A stretch of DNA of 64,000 bases from Microbacterium sp. RU1D (GCF_900156435.1 NZ_FTPQ01000003.1:590600-654599), one strand, 5' to 3'; shown: positions 1-8,156, numbered from the stretch's first letter. The notes: generated from the sequence alone by a model not told the origin. Translations and numbers: made by a program.

Positions 1-910
1 GCTGCGGGGTGGCGTCGGTGTACTCGGCGCGCACCCAGTGCTCGTCGAGCCCGGCGAACCGTTCGGCACCGAGCAGATCGTCGAGCGGTGCGCGCAGGGT
101 CGTGAGCGGCCGCGGGACGGGGAGATCCAGCCACGTCACGGCGGCGAGACCATCGGCGTCGAGGTCGACGAGCCACGATCCTCGCGGCTTGCCGGCCTCG
201 CCGAAGCTGTAGTGCAGCGGTGCGCCCGCGTAACGGACACGGTCGGACAGCTGCTGCCGCCCGTGGATGTGCCCGAGCGCCACATAATCGGGGCCGTCGA
301 AGGTCGGCAGCGGCACGACGTCCAGACCGCCCTGGCGGATCTCGCGCTCGACGCCCGGAGTGGAATCGACCCCGGCGGCGAAGCAATGCGCCGCCACCAC
401 GGCGCGACCACCGCGCTCGACCATGTCGGCACGGACGAGCTCGAAAGCGTGGGCCATCGTCTGCGCCTGACTGCGCAATTCGATCCCCGTCCACAGATGA
501 CGGACGATCGCGGGCTCGAGGTACGGGATTCCGTAGACGTGGACGGGGCCGTGCTCGTCGACGAGGGTGACCGGCGAGCCCACCGTGGCGGGGTCGGTGA
601 TCACGGTGATCTCGTCGCGCAGCAACGCGGACTGGAAGCCGAGTCGCGCGGCCGAGTCGTGATTGCCGCTGGTGACGACGACCTTCGCGCCGACCTCGGC
701 GAGGGAGGCCAGGGTGCGTGTGAGTACCGGATAGCAGGCTGCGGACGGGGCGGCTGAATCGAACACGTCACCGGCGACGATCACCACGTCGACGGCGTGC
801 TCGCGCACCTGGTCGACGAGCGCGGTGAGCACCGTGCTCAGGGCGTCGAGCGTCGAGTGCCCGTGGAAGGTGCGCCCGATGTGCCAGTCGGAGGTGTGCA
901 GGATCCGCAT
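1..910 (-). CDS. sbcD: Exonuclease SbcD, C-terminus beyond the window
   Basis: Metallophosphoesterase subunit (Mre11-like) of the SbcCD nuclease, which processes DNA ends and hairpins together with the ATPase SbcC. The first 303 residues are present; the reading frame runs off the left edge, so any following sbcC is outside. Metal-binding blocks occur in family order: SDWHIG at about residues 7-12, AGDVFD at 46-51, SGNHD at 81-85, AHCF at 174-177 and GHIHG at 213-217. The ATG start begins MRILHTSDWHIG, the usual SbcD N-terminus, so the start is secure. The gene stands alone at its 5' side, with no gene between it and position 1131. Confidence 0.93.
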   Translation of the reverse strand, partial: MRILHTSDWHIGRTFHGHSTLDALSTVLTALVDQVREHAVDVVIVAGDVFDSAAPSAACYPVLTRTLASLAEVGAKVVVTSGNHDSAARLGFQSALLRDEITVITDPATVGSPVTLVDEHGPVHVYGIPYLEPAIVRHLWTGIELRSQAQTMAHAFELVRADMVERGGRAVVAAHCFAAGVDSTPGVEREIRQGGLDVVPLPTFDGPDYVALGHIHGRQQLSDRVRYAGAPLHYSFGEAGKPRGSWLVDLDADGLAAVTWLDLPVPRPLTTLRAPLDDLLGAERFAGLDEHWVRAEYTDATPQ

Positions 911-1084
911 GCAGCCACGGTACGTCGCACCTCCGACATCGGCTCGCCGCAACGCCCGCCCGCGACGGTGTGGACGTGCACGTGCCGCCTCCGCCCCCGG
1001 CCCGGCCGGGAAAGACCCCGTCGATGCGCGGCCAGGGTAGCGACCGGTGTACACGGATGCGTCGGTGCGGCCGCCGGTTCACAC

Positions 1085-1123
1085 ACGAACGCCCCGCACC
1101 CGGAACCGGGGCGGGGCGTTCGT
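1085..1123. terminator. Strong hairpin, probable terminator
   Basis: The arms ACGAACGCCCCGC and GCGGGGCGTTCGT form a perfect 13-bp stem just past the stop of the minus-strand gene that ends at 1132. It has no clear T-run, so it is either an actinobacterial L-shaped terminator or an RNA-stabilising hairpin. It would serve the two small minus-strand genes upstream of it. Confidence 0.6.
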
Positions 1124-1131
1124 GAGAGTCG

Positions 1132-1449
1132 TCAGGCGCCCGAGATCTCCGCTGCGAGAGCGCGGATGCGGTCGTCGCCGAGGTCGAGCCCGACCTCGGT
1201 GAAACGCTGGCGCAGCACGTCGGCGATGCGCTCCTCGCCCTTGCCGCCGACGTCGGCGCGCGTCTGCACGACGACGCCCTGGATGCGGGCCTCGTCATCG
1301 GTGGGGTGGGTGTCCATCGCCGGCTCGGACTGCTCGTCGGGGCGCGTGGTCTTTCGATCCTCGTGCAGCGCTCCGCCGACGGAGTCCGCCGCCCCTGCCC
1401 CGCCGTCGGGGCCTTCGCCGGGCTCGGGGGCGCGAGTGTGGTCCGTCAT
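1132..1449 (-). CDS. Small hydrophilic protein of unknown function
   Basis: A 105-residue protein that I do not recognise. The N-terminal half (about residues 1-50) is low-complexity, rich in Gly, Asp, Glu and Pro, and probably disordered. The C-terminal half looks like a compact helical segment with the pattern RIADVLRQRFTEVGLDL, where charged and aliphatic residues alternate. There is no signal peptide or membrane span. It starts one base after the stop of the next upstream minus-strand gene (1451-1660), so the two are probably cotranscribed. Coding status is supported by the GC-rich third positions and the operon-like spacing. Confidence 0.7.
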   Translation of the reverse strand: MTDHTRAPEPGEGPDGGAGAADSVGGALHEDRKTTRPDEQSEPAMDTHPTDDEARIQGVVVQTRADVGGKGEERIADVLRQRFTEVGLDLGDDRIRALAAEISGA

Positions 1450-1450
1450 A

Positions 1451-1660
1451 TCAGTCCTCCGTGCTCAGGTCGGGGTCGATGCCGTGACTGGCGGCGTCGC
1501 CTTCGATGGGATCCGAGGGCGCGGCGTCGTTCAGACGCGGCGAGCCCTTGGCGCTCTCATTCCGCTCGGCGGTCTCGGCGTCGGCGACAGCGCCGCTCTC
1601 CCAGCCTCCGGGCGGGTCGGCGTCGATGACGCCTTCGGGTAGATCGCGGTCGTCGTTCAT
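1451..1660 (-). CDS. Small acidic protein of unknown function
   Basis: A 69-residue, very acidic protein (many Asp and Glu, few basic residues), probably disordered, with no recognisable domain. The ATG at 1660 was chosen because a strong ribosome site, AGGGGGAG, lies just upstream of it. Longer in-frame extensions lack a ribosome site and run through intergenic sequence. It is the first gene of a two-gene unit with the 105-residue protein that follows after one base. Confidence 0.65.
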   Translation of the reverse strand: MNDDRDLPEGVIDADPPGGWESGAVADAETAERNESAKGSPRLNDAAPSDPIEGDAASHGIDPDLSTED

Positions 1661-1754
1661 GACTCCCCCTTTCGAGGGTTCCAGCTTGGTCGGCGCGGAC
1701 AGCCGCGCGGCAGGGGTTGACGCTCGCGGACCACGCGCATAGAGGGCGGACCGG

Positions 1755-2054
1755 TCAGCTGGTAGGACGCGCCTGCAGCACTCCCGCTCGCTCCGGGTGA
1801 GCGTCGAACCATTCCCCGACGTACCAGCAGACGGGGATGACCTCGCGGTCCCCCGCGGCTTCGATGGCGTCCACCGCGCGCTCAGTGATCGCAGCGGCGT
1901 AGCCGTGCCCACGGAAGGTCGGGATGGTGAAGGCACGGGTCAGGGCGATCGTGCGTCCGTCGTCGCGGTAGTCGAGGACGGAGACGAGGTCGTCCCCGCG
2001 ATGGAGGGTGAATCGGGATGCCGTCTTGTCGTCGGCGAAGCTCAGATCGACCAT
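1755..2054 (-). CDS. Small GNAT-like N-acetyltransferase (YidJ type)
   Basis: A 99-residue protein resembling the short GCN5-related acetyltransferases of the YjdJ/YidJ group. Acetyl-CoA binding is suggested by the segment TIPTFRGHGYAAAITERAVD (about residues 44-63), which carries the R-G-x-G-x-A pyrophosphate loop and the helix after it. This is followed by a PVCWYVGEWF strand and helix typical of the subfamily. The ATG at 2054 fits the expected size; longer readings through to 2291 add unrelated sequence. The substrate is unknown. It is divergent from the leader-containing unit starting near 2205. Confidence 0.8.
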   Translation of the reverse strand: MVDLSFADDKTASRFTLHRGDDLVSVLDYRDDGRTIALTRAFTIPTFRGHGYAAAITERAVDAIEAAGDREVIPVCWYVGEWFDAHPERAGVLQARPTS

Positions 2055-2174
2055 GTCGAGAGAGTACGCCGCTCCTGAGCCGAGGGATCTTTCCGAGCAG
2101 AATGAATCACCGCGGCCCCTGAATTGCCCGTAGAACGACGCAGATTGCCATGCGATCGCGACAGCGGTACGGAT

Positions 2175-2204
2175 TTGACGTTCTTGGACTCGGTAGGTAA
2201 TAAT
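2175..2204 (+). promoter_or_regulatory. Consensus-like promoter driving a leaderless transcript
   Basis: A -35 box TTGACG at 2175-2180 and a -10 region TAATAAT at 2198-2204 are separated by 17 bases, very close to the housekeeping sigma consensus. The predicted start of transcription falls at about 2211-2212, which coincides with an ATG. This stretch is notably AT-rich for the window. Confidence 0.65.
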
Positions 2205-2211
2205 CGCCCCC

Positions 2212-2313
2212 ATGACTGTGACTGCGCGTTCTCTGTCCGCCCGGGAGGCGAACAGGACTGCCGGCATGATGATGCCCGGCCGCGCTGTCATGTGTTGTCG
2301 AATGTGCCGCTAA
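2212..2313 (+). CDS. Candidate leaderless Cys-rich leader peptide
   Basis: A 33-codon open frame begins at the ATG that sits about 8 bases after the -10 box, so the message would be leaderless. The peptide ends AVMCCRMCR, with three Cys codons in the last six residues, and stops with TAA at 2311. Mycobacterial leaderless mini-ORFs with C-terminal Cys runs are known to act as cysteine-responsive attenuators; the resemblance in layout is what I see, the function is inference. The downstream gene starts at 2491, leaving 177 bases of GC-rich leader that could fold. Such a short frame could also arise by chance. Confidence 0.4.
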   Translation: MTVTARSLSAREANRTAGMMMPGRAVMCCRMCR

Positions 2314-2490
2314 CAGCGACCCCTCGCCCGGACGATCTCGTGCTTCTGAACGCCGACCTCGTCCCCCGGTCGCCTCGGGACCGCGTCGATCACGCGCCCT
2401 TCGGCACCGCGCTCCGGCCATTCGGCCCCCACCTCCCGTCGAACCCCGCTCTCTGACACGCTCGGGTTCACCCACCCAAGGACTTCTCCC

Positions 2491-3255
2491 ATGTCGATCT
2501 CCGCTGTTCTCGACCGCCCTCTGACCGCTTCCGCCAGCCGCCCCCAGGCCTCGCGCGTGACCGTCCCCGCCACTCCCCGCCCCGCCGCCCCGCGGCCCGC
2601 CGCGGTGAGCGCCCCCGCTGCCCCGGCCGCCGACGCTCCGCGTCCGGCACCCGCCACCGCCCCGCGCGGTTTCGCCCTCTACGTCGGCATCGACGAGGCC
2701 AAGGCCGCCGCCGCCGGAGTGAGCCTGGGAACCCTGGTCGAGGCCCTCCGCCGCACCCTGGGCGAGCTGGCCCCCGCCGCCGAGACCTACGCGACCGTCG
2801 CCCTGGCCCCGGTCGGCTCCGGCGGTCGCGACGTCGATGTGGTGCGCCTCGCCCTTCACGAGCCGTCGGCGATCGCCCGCACCAAGGACGAGCCGGCCGA
2901 AGAGGACCGCGCCCCCGGCGGTGTGGTCGTCGACATCTCGCGCAAGCGCGTGCTCATCGACGGCGAGTCCGCGGCCTTCACGTTCAAGGAGTTCGAGCTG
3001 TTGCAGTACCTCGTCCTGCGCGAGGGCCGCACGATCGAGCGCGCCGAGCTGGTCGCCTCGCTCTGGGAGGGCTCCACCGACGAGGACGCCCCCGGCGAGC
3101 GCACCATCGACGTCCACGTGCGACGCCTGCGTGCGAAGCTCGGCGCGTACGAAGACATCGTGCGGACCGTGCGCGGGGTCGGCTACCGCTTCGACCGTCA
3201 CGCCGACGTCTCGATCCGCTACGGACACGGCACCCCCTCGCCCGACCGCTTCTGA
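2491..3255 (+). CDS. Orphan OmpR/PhoB-type winged-helix protein
   Basis: A 254-residue DNA-binding protein with no receiver domain. Residues 1-60 are Ala/Pro-rich and probably disordered. Residues 60-125 form an unrecognised domain starting GFALYVGIDEAKA. Residues 143-235 are a Trans_reg_C winged helix: FTFKEFELLQYLVLREG, then ERTIDVHVRRLRAKLG as the recognition helix, then VRTVRGVGYRF as the wing, matching response-regulator C-termini closely. How its activity is controlled cannot be read, since there is no phosphorylation site and no neighbouring kinase. The ATG follows an AAGGA ribosome site (CAAGGACTTCTCCC). It is preceded by a promoter and a candidate leader peptide. Confidence 0.85.
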   Translation: MSISAVLDRPLTASASRPQASRVTVPATPRPAAPRPAAVSAPAAPAADAPRPAPATAPRGFALYVGIDEAKAAAAGVSLGTLVEALRRTLGELAPAAETYATVALAPVGSGGRDVDVVRLALHEPSAIARTKDEPAEEDRAPGGVVVDISRKRVLIDGESAAFTFKEFELLQYLVLREGRTIERAELVASLWEGSTDEDAPGERTIDVHVRRLRAKLGAYEDIVRTVRGVGYRFDRHADVSIRYGHGTPSPDRF

Positions 3256-3357
3256 CCGGCGCGATCGCATCCCCGGCACGACCCCGACATCGGTCCCGGG
3301 GCGGCCGGTCGAGACCGCGGATGCCGCGATGTCGGCGATGCGACGTAGGGTGTCGGC

Positions 3358-4347
3358 ATGAGGTCGACAGGGGTACGCGCGCAGCGCCTTTCTCGTGACC
3401 TCGTCGCTCCGCTGGAGCGCCCTCTCGAGACCGAGTATCAGCCGGCCCGTGCCGTCGACGTCGCCCGCGCGATCTCCGCGCAGCGCCACGGCGTCAACGA
3501 TCCGACGTACGTCGCGACCCTCCCTCTGGCGAGCGGCGGCATCGTCTGGCGGGTCAGCCGCACACCGATCGGCGTGGCCACGCTCGCCATCCGGCAGCGC
3601 GTCGGCGGCGGCGTGCGGGCCGCCGCCTGGGGCCCGGGAGCCTCGTGGGCACTCGACCAACTCCCCGCCCTGTGCGGTGCGCACGACGACCCCGACGACT
3701 TCGACGCGTCACGGCATCCGTCGGTCGCGGAGTGGCACCGCCGGCATCCCGACCTCCGCATCGGACGCACCGATCTCGTCTTCGACGCGCTGGTGAGCGC
3801 CATCATGGAGCAGAAGGTCACCAGCATGCAGGCCTTCTCGGCGTGGCGGAGCATCGTCACCTGGTACGGAGAACGGGCACCGGGGCCGACCCCGCGCCCG
3901 ATGTTCGCCCCGCCCGACATCGAGGGCTGGCGGCACGTGCCGTCGTGGGCGTGGCACCGCGCCGGCCTCGAACCTCCACAGTCGCGCACGATCGTCGAGA
4001 CCGCGCGGCGCGGCGCCTCCGTGGTCCGCGCGGCGAGTGCGGCGACCGACGGCGAAGCGCGCGACCGCGTCTTCATCAGCCTGCGCGGCGTCGGCATCTG
4101 GACGAGCGCCGAGACGCGCATCCGCGCCTTCGGAGATCCGGATGCCGTGAGTGTGGGCGACTACCACCTCGCCCATCAGGTGGGGTACGCCCTGACCGGT
4201 CACCGCACGGACGACGACGGCATGCTCGAGTTGCTCGAGCCCTTCGCGGGGCACCGTCAGCGCGTGATCCGTCTCATCTACGCCGGATCGGGCCTGGAGC
4301 CCCGGCGCGGGCCCCGACTGCATCCGGAAGACCATCGCGACCGGTGA
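3358..4347 (+). CDS. DNA-3-methyladenine glycosylase II family (AlkA-like)
   Basis: A 329-residue base-excision glycosylase of the HhH-GPD superfamily, predicted to remove alkylated bases. Residues 135-165 carry DLVFDALVSAIMEQKVTS, the usual start of the helical core. The helix-hairpin-helix LRGVGIWTS (about 243-251) is followed by the catalytic Asp in SVGDYH (D268), the hallmark position. No Cys cluster for an iron-sulfur centre is visible, which fits AlkA rather than MutY/Nth types. It is transcribed alone, and the ATG at 3358 gives the normal family N-terminus. Confidence 0.87.
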   Translation: MRSTGVRAQRLSRDLVAPLERPLETEYQPARAVDVARAISAQRHGVNDPTYVATLPLASGGIVWRVSRTPIGVATLAIRQRVGGGVRAAAWGPGASWALDQLPALCGAHDDPDDFDASRHPSVAEWHRRHPDLRIGRTDLVFDALVSAIMEQKVTSMQAFSAWRSIVTWYGERAPGPTPRPMFAPPDIEGWRHVPSWAWHRAGLEPPQSRTIVETARRGASVVRAASAATDGEARDRVFISLRGVGIWTSAETRIRAFGDPDAVSVGDYHLAHQVGYALTGHRTDDDGMLELLEPFAGHRQRVIRLIYAGSGLEPRRGPRLHPEDHRDR

Positions 4348-4536
4348 CCGCCACGCGGGTCCGCCGATCGCGCCACGATCTCGACGGCCCCCGCTCGACC
4401 GGGCCGCTGTGCGGAGCGTCTCGGGTGCCCACCGGGGGATCGCTGCAGACCGTGACCGCTCGGGCCGCGGTGTGGCCCGCCCCGGGTAGTCCGCAACCGC
4501 CCTGGCCCGCGAGCGGACGCGGCCTAGTCTGGGCGC

Positions 4537-4758
4537 ATGACGCAATCAGGCACCGGCTGGCCCCGCGGACGCACGTACTGGGTTCTCGGGAGCGTCCTGC
4601 TGCTGGGGCTCGGCATCCTCTTCGGGCTCGTGTGGCAGAACGTCTGGCTGGGTGTGGTCATCGCCGCCGCCGTCTCGGTCGGCTGGCTCATCGCCTACGA
4701 GTCGAGCCGCGGCCGCAACGTCGGCGTGAACGATCCCGACAACGGCATCCATCTCTGA
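4537..4758 (+). CDS. Small two-helix membrane protein
   Basis: A 73-residue protein with two predicted membrane helices, about residues 13-33 (YWVLGSVLLLGLGILFGLVW) and 37-54, joined by a very short turn. The tail RGRNVGVNDPDNGIHL is hydrophilic. No family is recognised; similar tiny membrane proteins are common in Microbacteriaceae. It is convergent with the lipoprotein gene ending at 4796, and only 37 bases separate the two stops. Confidence 0.7.
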   Translation: MTQSGTGWPRGRTYWVLGSVLLLGLGILFGLVWQNVWLGVVIAAAVSVGWLIAYESSRGRNVGVNDPDNGIHL

Positions 4759-4795
4759 CCTTTGTTCGCGCACGTCGGGCGGGAGCCCGGCGGGG

Positions 4796-6556
4796 TCAGT
4801 CGCGCTGGACTCCCCCGGCGAACGCCAGCACGCGCGCCCGCAGGAACGGCGTCGTGAACGCCCCGGAGGCCCCCGGCACGGGTGCGGATGCCGCGGCGGC
4901 CGCCGCGTCGGAGAGGGCGCCCCGCAGGAGAGGGACGGTCGCGCCGGTCGCCGTGAGCGCATCGACCGCCCGGACCGTGTATTCGTCGGCGATCGCGATG
5001 CGCTGGCCGATGGCATCCGAGGGGTCGACACCGTCGGGCACCCGCACGGCTGACTGCGCCGATAACGCGGCGGAGCTGCGGACGAAAGCGGACGCGGACA
5101 GTCCGAGCGAGACCCAGGGTCCCCCTTCGTCGGCGCGCGCGCCGAGTTCGTCGCGCGCCACCTCGAGGGCGCGGGTGCGGAGTCCGTTCAGATCGTCGGC
5201 GGCGACAGGATCGTCGCCGCGTCGGGCGTCGTACGCGTCGGTCGCGGCGATCGCCGCCCGCCGCAGCAGTGACGCGAGACCGTCGAGGTCGGCGTCGGAG
5301 GCGATAGTGCCCGCGCCGGCGATCTCGGAGCGAAGGTTCGTCAGCGCCTCGGCCGTCTGCACGGCGGAGGATGCCAGGGCGGCAGAGGTCAGCCCCGCGG
5401 GGGCGAGCGAGGGGTCGGCGTCGGCCGCGAGGAACGCCTGCGCCTGACCGGCGAGGGCGCGGGCCTCGGCCGCCCAGCCGACGGCCGCGAGCACCGGGTC
5501 GGCATCGTCGAGCGTCGAGGGGGCGACCGACAGCTCGCCCAGCACCGTGTCGGCGTCGCCGGACGCGGCCTCGGCGAGGGCGGCGGCATCCGTCGCGGAG
5601 AGCTGGGAGGCGGCAGCAGCGGCCGCGGCGTCGGCCGCCGTCGACGCGGCGGTCCACGCGCCGGCCGCATCACCCTCGTCGCGCAGTTGCTCGCTGCGCG
5701 CGACCGCCGCGCGCGCCCGATCGGCGAGCGTGCTCTCGGGCGCCGTGTCGAGCGACGACCGCGCGCGTTCCAGGGCATCGTCGACCGCGGCGGTCACGGC
5801 ACGCGGAGCCGTCGACGTATCCTCCGCCGTGGGCAGGGCCGACGGGGAGAGTGGGGGTGTGGGAAAGACGGCTTCCGGGAGGTCCTCGCCCGTCATCACG
5901 GCGTAGGCGCTCGCGATGTCGGCGACCTCGGTGATCGTCATCCCTCCGGTCGCGGCGAGTTGGTCGAGGTCGACCGCCGTGCCCTCGGCATCCACCGCCG
6001 TCCGTTGGCCCGCGGGAACCAGGATCGTGTCGATGCCGCCCGCCTCGATCGCCGCAGACACCTGCTCGGGCAGTCCCGCCACCGGACTCACGGCGCCGAG
6101 CGGGGTCACCCCTCCCGTCAAGGCGACGCCGGGCTGCACCTCGGTGCCGTAGTACAGCGCGAGGACGCCGACCGCGGTGACGGCCCCCGCCGCGGGGGTG
6201 GCGATGCGCGCATCGAAGCCGAACGTGTAGGCCGTGTCGGGGCGGGCGCCGGTCAGCAGCGTCGCCGCGGTCACGGCCGTCCATGTCGCCGACTGCGTGA
6301 CGGGGTCGACGCCGCTGACGTCGTTCTCGGTGATGTCGATGCTCAGGTCGCCGCCGTCGGCGGAGTCGGCCGTGATGCGCTGGCTCGTCACCCCGCCCTT
6401 CTCACCGCTCGCAAAGAGCACGGGGACCGTGAGCTCCGACCCGGAGAACGACCCGTCGGAGCCGGTGCCGAAGCCGAGCGAGAACTTCAGATCGCACCCC
6501 GCGAGGACGAGCATGCACACGAGCGCGAGGGCCGCGGCGGGGAGGGCGCGGCGCAT
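4796..6556 (-). CDS. Lipoprotein with degenerate Lon-type (S16) domain
   Basis: A 586-residue exported lipoprotein with lipobox LVLAG-C21 after a short hydrophobic signal. Residues 50-200 resemble the Lon proteolytic domain: the segment TPAAGAVTAVGVLAL aligns with the catalytic DGPSAG block, VALTGGVTPLGAVSPVAGLPEQ with the region carrying the catalytic Lys, and AAIEAGGIDTILVPAGQ with the end of the fold. The nucleophile Ser is replaced by Ala122 and the general-base Lys by Gln165, so peptidase activity is unlikely. Residues 260-580 are Ala-rich and helical, possibly coiled coil, with no recognised domain. Its ATG shares one base with the stop of the acetyltransferase gene upstream. Confidence 0.75.
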   Translation of the reverse strand: MRRALPAAALALVCMLVLAGCDLKFSLGFGTGSDGSFSGSELTVPVLFASGEKGGVTSQRITADSADGGDLSIDITENDVSGVDPVTQSATWTAVTAATLLTGARPDTAYTFGFDARIATPAAGAVTAVGVLALYYGTEVQPGVALTGGVTPLGAVSPVAGLPEQVSAAIEAGGIDTILVPAGQRTAVDAEGTAVDLDQLAATGGMTITEVADIASAYAVMTGEDLPEAVFPTPPLSPSALPTAEDTSTAPRAVTAAVDDALERARSSLDTAPESTLADRARAAVARSEQLRDEGDAAGAWTAASTAADAAAAAAASQLSATDAAALAEAASGDADTVLGELSVAPSTLDDADPVLAAVGWAAEARALAGQAQAFLAADADPSLAPAGLTSAALASSAVQTAEALTNLRSEIAGAGTIASDADLDGLASLLRRAAIAATDAYDARRGDDPVAADDLNGLRTRALEVARDELGARADEGGPWVSLGLSASAFVRSSAALSAQSAVRVPDGVDPSDAIGQRIAIADEYTVRAVDALTATGATVPLLRGALSDAAAAAASAPVPGASGAFTTPFLRARVLAFAGGVQRD

Positions 6557-7017
6557 CACGCCTCGGCGACGCTCGTCGCGCGACGCATCGGCACGTGCGG
6601 GATGCCGTCTTCGGCGAACGGATCGCCCGACACGACGAAACCGAACCGCCCATACCAGGACGCGAGGTGCGCTTGCGCGTCGAGCAGGATCGGGATGCCG
6701 GGGCCCTCGGCATCCAGGTGGGACACCGCCGCGCGCATGAGGCCGGCGGCGATGCCGCGGCCACGGGCCGCGGCGGCGGTGGCGACCCGACCGATACGCG
6801 TGTTCGACGGCTCGCGCAGAAGACGGAGGGTCGCGAGCACGTCGTCGCCCTCGCTCGCCCACATCAGCTCGGCGCCCGGCTCGATGTCACGCCCGTCGAT
6901 CTCGGGGTAGGCGGCCTCCTGCTCGACGACGAACACGCTCACGCGCATCCACAGGATGCGGTAGAGCGTGAGCGGGGCGATGTCGGCGACGGGCGCCCGG
7001 TGGAGGGTGACGGCCAT
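6556..7017 (-). CDS. GNAT family N-acetyltransferase (ElaA-like)
   Basis: A 153-residue GCN5-related acetyltransferase close to the ElaA group. The N-terminal LYRILWMRVSVFVVEQEAAY is a classic ElaA motif, GRVATAAAARGRGIAAGLM is the acetyl-CoA loop (R-G-x-G at about 86-90), and ASWYGRFGFVVSGDPFAEDG is the C-terminal substrate-side motif. The substrate is not known for this family. Its stop overlaps the start of the lipoprotein gene by one base, so they form a two-gene unit, though no functional link is evident. Confidence 0.88.
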   Translation of the reverse strand: MAVTLHRAPVADIAPLTLYRILWMRVSVFVVEQEAAYPEIDGRDIEPGAELMWASEGDDVLATLRLLREPSNTRIGRVATAAAARGRGIAAGLMRAAVSHLDAEGPGIPILLDAQAHLASWYGRFGFVVSGDPFAEDGIPHVPMRRATSVAEA

Positions 7018-7106
7018 CCTTCGACCGTACCGGGGCGTCGCGCACGACGCGGACTCGACCGCCTCCTCGATGGACGCGGCCGGGACGGCGACGCTAGCCT
7101 CGCGTC

Positions 7107-7397
7107 ATGTCGTTCCAGGCGTACCTCGACAACATCGAGACCAAGACGGGCCTCACCCCGCGCCAGTTCCTCTCGCTCGCCGACGAGCGCGGCTTCGGGC
7201 CCGGCACCAAGGCCGGCCCCATCCTGCAGTGGCTGAAGGACGATTACGACCTCGGGCGTGGGCACGGGATGGCGCTCGTGCACGTGATCACGAAGGGCCC
7301 GAAGATCAGCGACGCGCACGTCGGCCGGAGCGGCGCGCACGGCGACGACAGCGACGAGCTCTGGCTCGACGGGGCCGCCGCCAACCCGCGGGCCTGA
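7107..7397 (+). CDS. DUF4287 domain protein
   Basis: A 96-residue protein that is nearly all a DUF4287 domain: SFQAYLDNIETKTGLTPRQF, then a central WLKDDYDLGRGHGMALVHVI. The family is widespread in actinobacteria and has no proven function. The C-terminal 25 residues are acidic and poorly conserved-looking. It stands alone, between two minus-strand genes. Confidence 0.88.
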   Translation: MSFQAYLDNIETKTGLTPRQFLSLADERGFGPGTKAGPILQWLKDDYDLGRGHGMALVHVITKGPKISDAHVGRSGAHGDDSDELWLDGAAANPRA

Positions 7398-7472
7398 GTC
7401 CCACCAGGCGAGGCACCGCAGGGCCGAGGCACCGCAGGGATTAAGCGCCGCCGGACCGCGGCACCGCCGGGC

Positions 7473-8087
7473 CTACGCGCCGCCGGCCCCGAAGCGCCGT
7501 GATGCCGCGACCTGCTCGGCGACGCGACGCAGCGCCAGGATGAGCGGCTCGACGAGCGCGGTGCCCAGTACGACGTAGCGCACGGCATCCTCGATCGATG
7601 TGTCGGGCGTCGCCGCCAGTTCCGCTTCGGCGAGCGCACCCAGGTGCGCGAGGTAGGCGTCCATTACCGGCTCGGGCACCGTGAAGCCCGCGCGGTCCAG
7701 GGTGGCGAGGGCGTGGGCGACGGCGGCGACCTGGTCGGGGAAGCACGCCTCGACCGAGCCGCCCATGCGCTCCAGCAACGCGAGCGCCGCGGTGAGGTCG
7801 AGGTCGGCCGACACCGCCGGGGTGACGGCGGCATTGGCCGCGCCGAGGAGATCGTACGGATTCTCCGGGGGCTCCTCGAGCACCGCGACCACCTTCCGCA
7901 CGCCGGCGATACCGACCCCCGCGTCGACCAGGGCGCGGATGACGCCGAGCCTCTGCACGTGCGCCTGGCCGTAGGCGGCCTGAGTGGGGGACGAGCGCTC
8001 GCCCTCGGGCAGCAGCTTCTCGCGCAGGTAGTACTTGATCGTGGCGACGGGGACGCCGCTCCGCGTCGCCAGTTCCGAGATGCGCAC
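7473..8087 (-). CDS. MerR family transcriptional regulator
   Basis: A 204-residue regulator with an N-terminal MerR helix-turn-helix and wing: VRISELATRSGVPVATIKYY (residues 1-20), then LREKLLPEGERSS, and a second helix pair to about 75. The C-terminal effector half is Ala-rich and helical with no metal-binding Cys. I chose the GTG at 8087 because AAGGGGG lies four to five bases upstream and the protein then begins at the normal MerR position; an ATG at 8114 would add nine residues and lie inside the operator. It is divergent from the DUF4188 gene, with a long dyad between them, so it probably controls both. Confidence 0.88.
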   Translation of the reverse strand: MRISELATRSGVPVATIKYYLREKLLPEGERSSPTQAAYGQAHVQRLGVIRALVDAGVGIAGVRKVVAVLEEPPENPYDLLGAANAAVTPAVSADLDLTAALALLERMGGSVEACFPDQVAAVAHALATLDRAGFTVPEPVMDAYLAHLGALAEAELAATPDTSIEDAVRYVVLGTALVEPLILALRRVAEQVAASRRFGAGGA

Positions 8088-8100
8088 ATTGCCCCCTTGA

Positions 8101-8144
8101 CTCGATAGCAACACTATCCAACACTAGATAGTGACGCTATCGAG
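8101..8144. promoter_or_regulatory. Long dyad operator between merR and DUF4188 genes
   Basis: The left arm CTCGATAGCAACACTATC and the right arm GATAGTGACGCTATCGAG are inverted copies matching at 16 of 18 positions around an 8-base centre. A direct TAGTGTTG repeat is also present on the minus strand. The site sits exactly in the 69-base gap between the two divergent starts, as expected for an autoregulatory MerR operator. Confidence 0.7.
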
Positions 8145-8156
8145 AAAGGGCGAGCC

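Noticed and set aside
2124..2456. A 110-codon plus-strand frame overlapping the promoter and leader region
   Set aside because: It starts upstream of a near-consensus promoter and overlaps it, lacks a ribosome site, and its codons do not show the GC-rich third positions of real genes here.
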